From: Antitrichia curtipendula
Lineage: Eukaryota > Streptophyta > Bryopsida > Hypnales > Leucodontaceae
DNA length: 64,000 nt
NCBI GenBank assembly: GCA_951230915.1
Contig: OX579637.1
Location: 1,550,001 to 1,614,000 of the forward strand
Reading direction: 5' to 3'
Shown here one piece after another: positions 62,859 through 64,000 of the stretch. The notes beneath the pieces were generated by a model. The model was given only the letters and a program-made list of their open reading frames with translations, made no database searches and was not told the DNA's origin. Positions within the stretch are counted from its first letter, which is position 1, and the number at the start of each line of letters is the position of its first letter. Position numbers and translations under genes: made by a program.

Positions 62859-64000
62859 GTGCCTCTGACGCAGGAGGTCTATCCGGAACTTGCCATGCAG
62901 CCAAGGCAGCTAAAGAATCCTATTGGCCAACACTCTGAAATCCCTCCACTGACCGCAAAAGTATTGACAAGGAATGATTTCCCTCCGTCGGTTCAACAAC
63001 CAAGGAAAAAGAAGAAGCTGTCTGCACTAGGTCCTTCGAGTGGAGATTTCCGGACACCAGTTGAGCAGCCGCAGGCAATGTCAACTCCGTCTGCACCAAG
63101 TTCGGCAATAGGAGCACGCTGCGATAGTGAAGCACAGCAACTGGATTTGCCAGCCCCACTTGAGGACCCAAGGGCTGCCCAGAGACGGGTGAATATCAAA
63201 GGGGCCATGGAAATGGAAGGTGCAAAACAATTGCAATGGGAGAGGAAACAACTTAAAAGGGATGCTGCAATAGGAAGGGGGAAGGTCAAGAAGGGTGGGA
63301 AGGGGAGGAGGAAAAAGAAGAAGACCGCTACGGAAGAGGCAGTTCCAGCTACAAGGAAGACCACTACGGAAGAGGCTTTTGTTGAATTGGAAGTAATTGA
63401 GACGATCGAGAAGAGTAGCAGAATGAGCACGGGATAAAGGACAATGATGTCGCAGCTGGAACGTCGTCACCTGTGGTATCCAATCCCGAAGCCTCCGACG
63501 TAGCAAGCATCCTTGTTTCATGCTCTTCAAGACCCAGACCTCCGATGACCGTTGAATTGACCACCTCGCAGGATGAGCTCCCGCCACACGTTGACATTGG
63601 CCCAACGGTATCAAGAGACCCCACGGAACCTGCCGAGACGGTGTTCCCTTCTGCAAAAAACGTCAGCTTCTCTAGTCAGAGGAAGGAAGATGATTGCGGG
63701 GAGGGAGACCTACCGGCATGCGGAGATCCCACGATGCCTGCGGAGTCAATGCTCCCTTCTGGGAATGACGTACGATTTCTTGGCCAGAGGAAGGAAGATG
63801 GTCGCGGGGAAGGAGATGTACCGGCATTGGGAGATCCCACGATGGTCCCAACACAAGCCGCCTCAAGAATTTCAATGAGTGTTGAAAACCGGCAGGACAC
63901 TATGACCGACCTTTTTCCTTTGAGTCCCGCGTTAGGCAAAAGCTTGTCAAGAGTCAACAATGCAGAGGTCGCAAGCGTGCCACTGGAAGCTGCAGCGGAT
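62859..64000 (+). CDS. Low-complexity basic ORF, runs off the window (one frameshift)
   Basis: Frame 1 runs from 62859 (possible start; a tgacgcag acceptor lies just upstream) to TAA 63435. It is Pro/Ser/Lys-rich, with a KKGGKGRRKKKK basic patch and ATEEAVPATRKTTTEEAF. A +1 shift near 63430 continues an uninterrupted frame to the window end with GIKDNDVAAGTSSPVVSNPE and a duplicated 36-aa unit. Low-complexity basic regions of this kind precede the transposase core in the MULE at 27 kb, so this may be the N-terminal part of another transposase. That is inference. Partial at the 3' end. Confidence 0.4.
63640..63855 (+). repeat. In-frame 108-bp duplication within the ORF
   Basis: cagaggaaggaagatg at 63677 recurs at 63785. 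The two 36-aa units align as (L/F)PS..(N/D)V.F..QRKED..GEGD.PA.GDPTM. The period is an exact multiple of three, preserving frame. Confidence 0.75.

Noticed and set aside
1..64000. CRISPR arrays, bacterial operons, tRNA or rRNA genes
   Set aside because: The intron-containing plant-like genes make prokaryotic features implausible, and I saw no tRNA-like or rRNA-like segments. A tRNA scan would be needed to exclude tRNA genes fully.

Overview
The window is nuclear DNA from a plant-like eukaryote, most likely a land plant or close streptophyte relative with a large, transposon-rich genome. The evidence is AT-rich gene-poor DNA, GT-AG introns that preserve reading frame, a plant-type RLT homeobox gene, many TTTAGGG/CCCTAAA motifs, CACTA-like foldback elements and a Mutator-like (MULE) transposase. 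I cannot name the species. All calls were made by eye from conserved motifs; no searches were run.

Layout. 1-9 kb is AT-rich repeat DNA with a 370-bp foldback, a small decayed coding remnant and a 381-bp tandem repeat. 9-12 kb holds an eroded transposase-like pseudogene split by a foldback MITE; a second MITE with CACTA-type ends and a 3-bp target duplication lies at 12.7 kb. 14-16 kb has a 122-bp tandem array and exon-like ORFs. 16-22 kb is almost gene-free. At 24.4-23.1 kb (minus) is the one convincing host gene: four in-frame exons for a 284-aa RLT-type homeodomain protein that ends before any DDT domain.

25.6-42.75 kb looks like one giant MULE of about 17 kb: a transposase gene (plus strand, three exons, DDE core, SWIM finger) converging on a five-exon gene (minus) that ends in an Ulp1-like C48 cysteine protease with its catalytic residues intact. 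A 3.7-kb T-rich tract lies inside the right-hand candidate terminal repeat. 45.4-54.9 kb is a CCGG-rich block with five copies or fragments of one unrecognised protein family in alternating orientation. 55.7-62.2 kb (minus) holds a degraded FCP1/NIF-type phosphatase ORF and a long intron-containing gene whose middle part resembles a DNA N4/N6 methyltransferase. It is divergent from a plus-strand low-complexity ORF that runs off the window; a 176-bp tandem repeat lies between them.

A theme across these element genes is that their frames are nearly intact but broken by nonsense codons that are overwhelmingly TAG (my hand count is about 31 TAG, 5 TAA, 6 TGA). This fits C-to-T decay of CAG codons (CHG context), as expected for methylated plant transposons.
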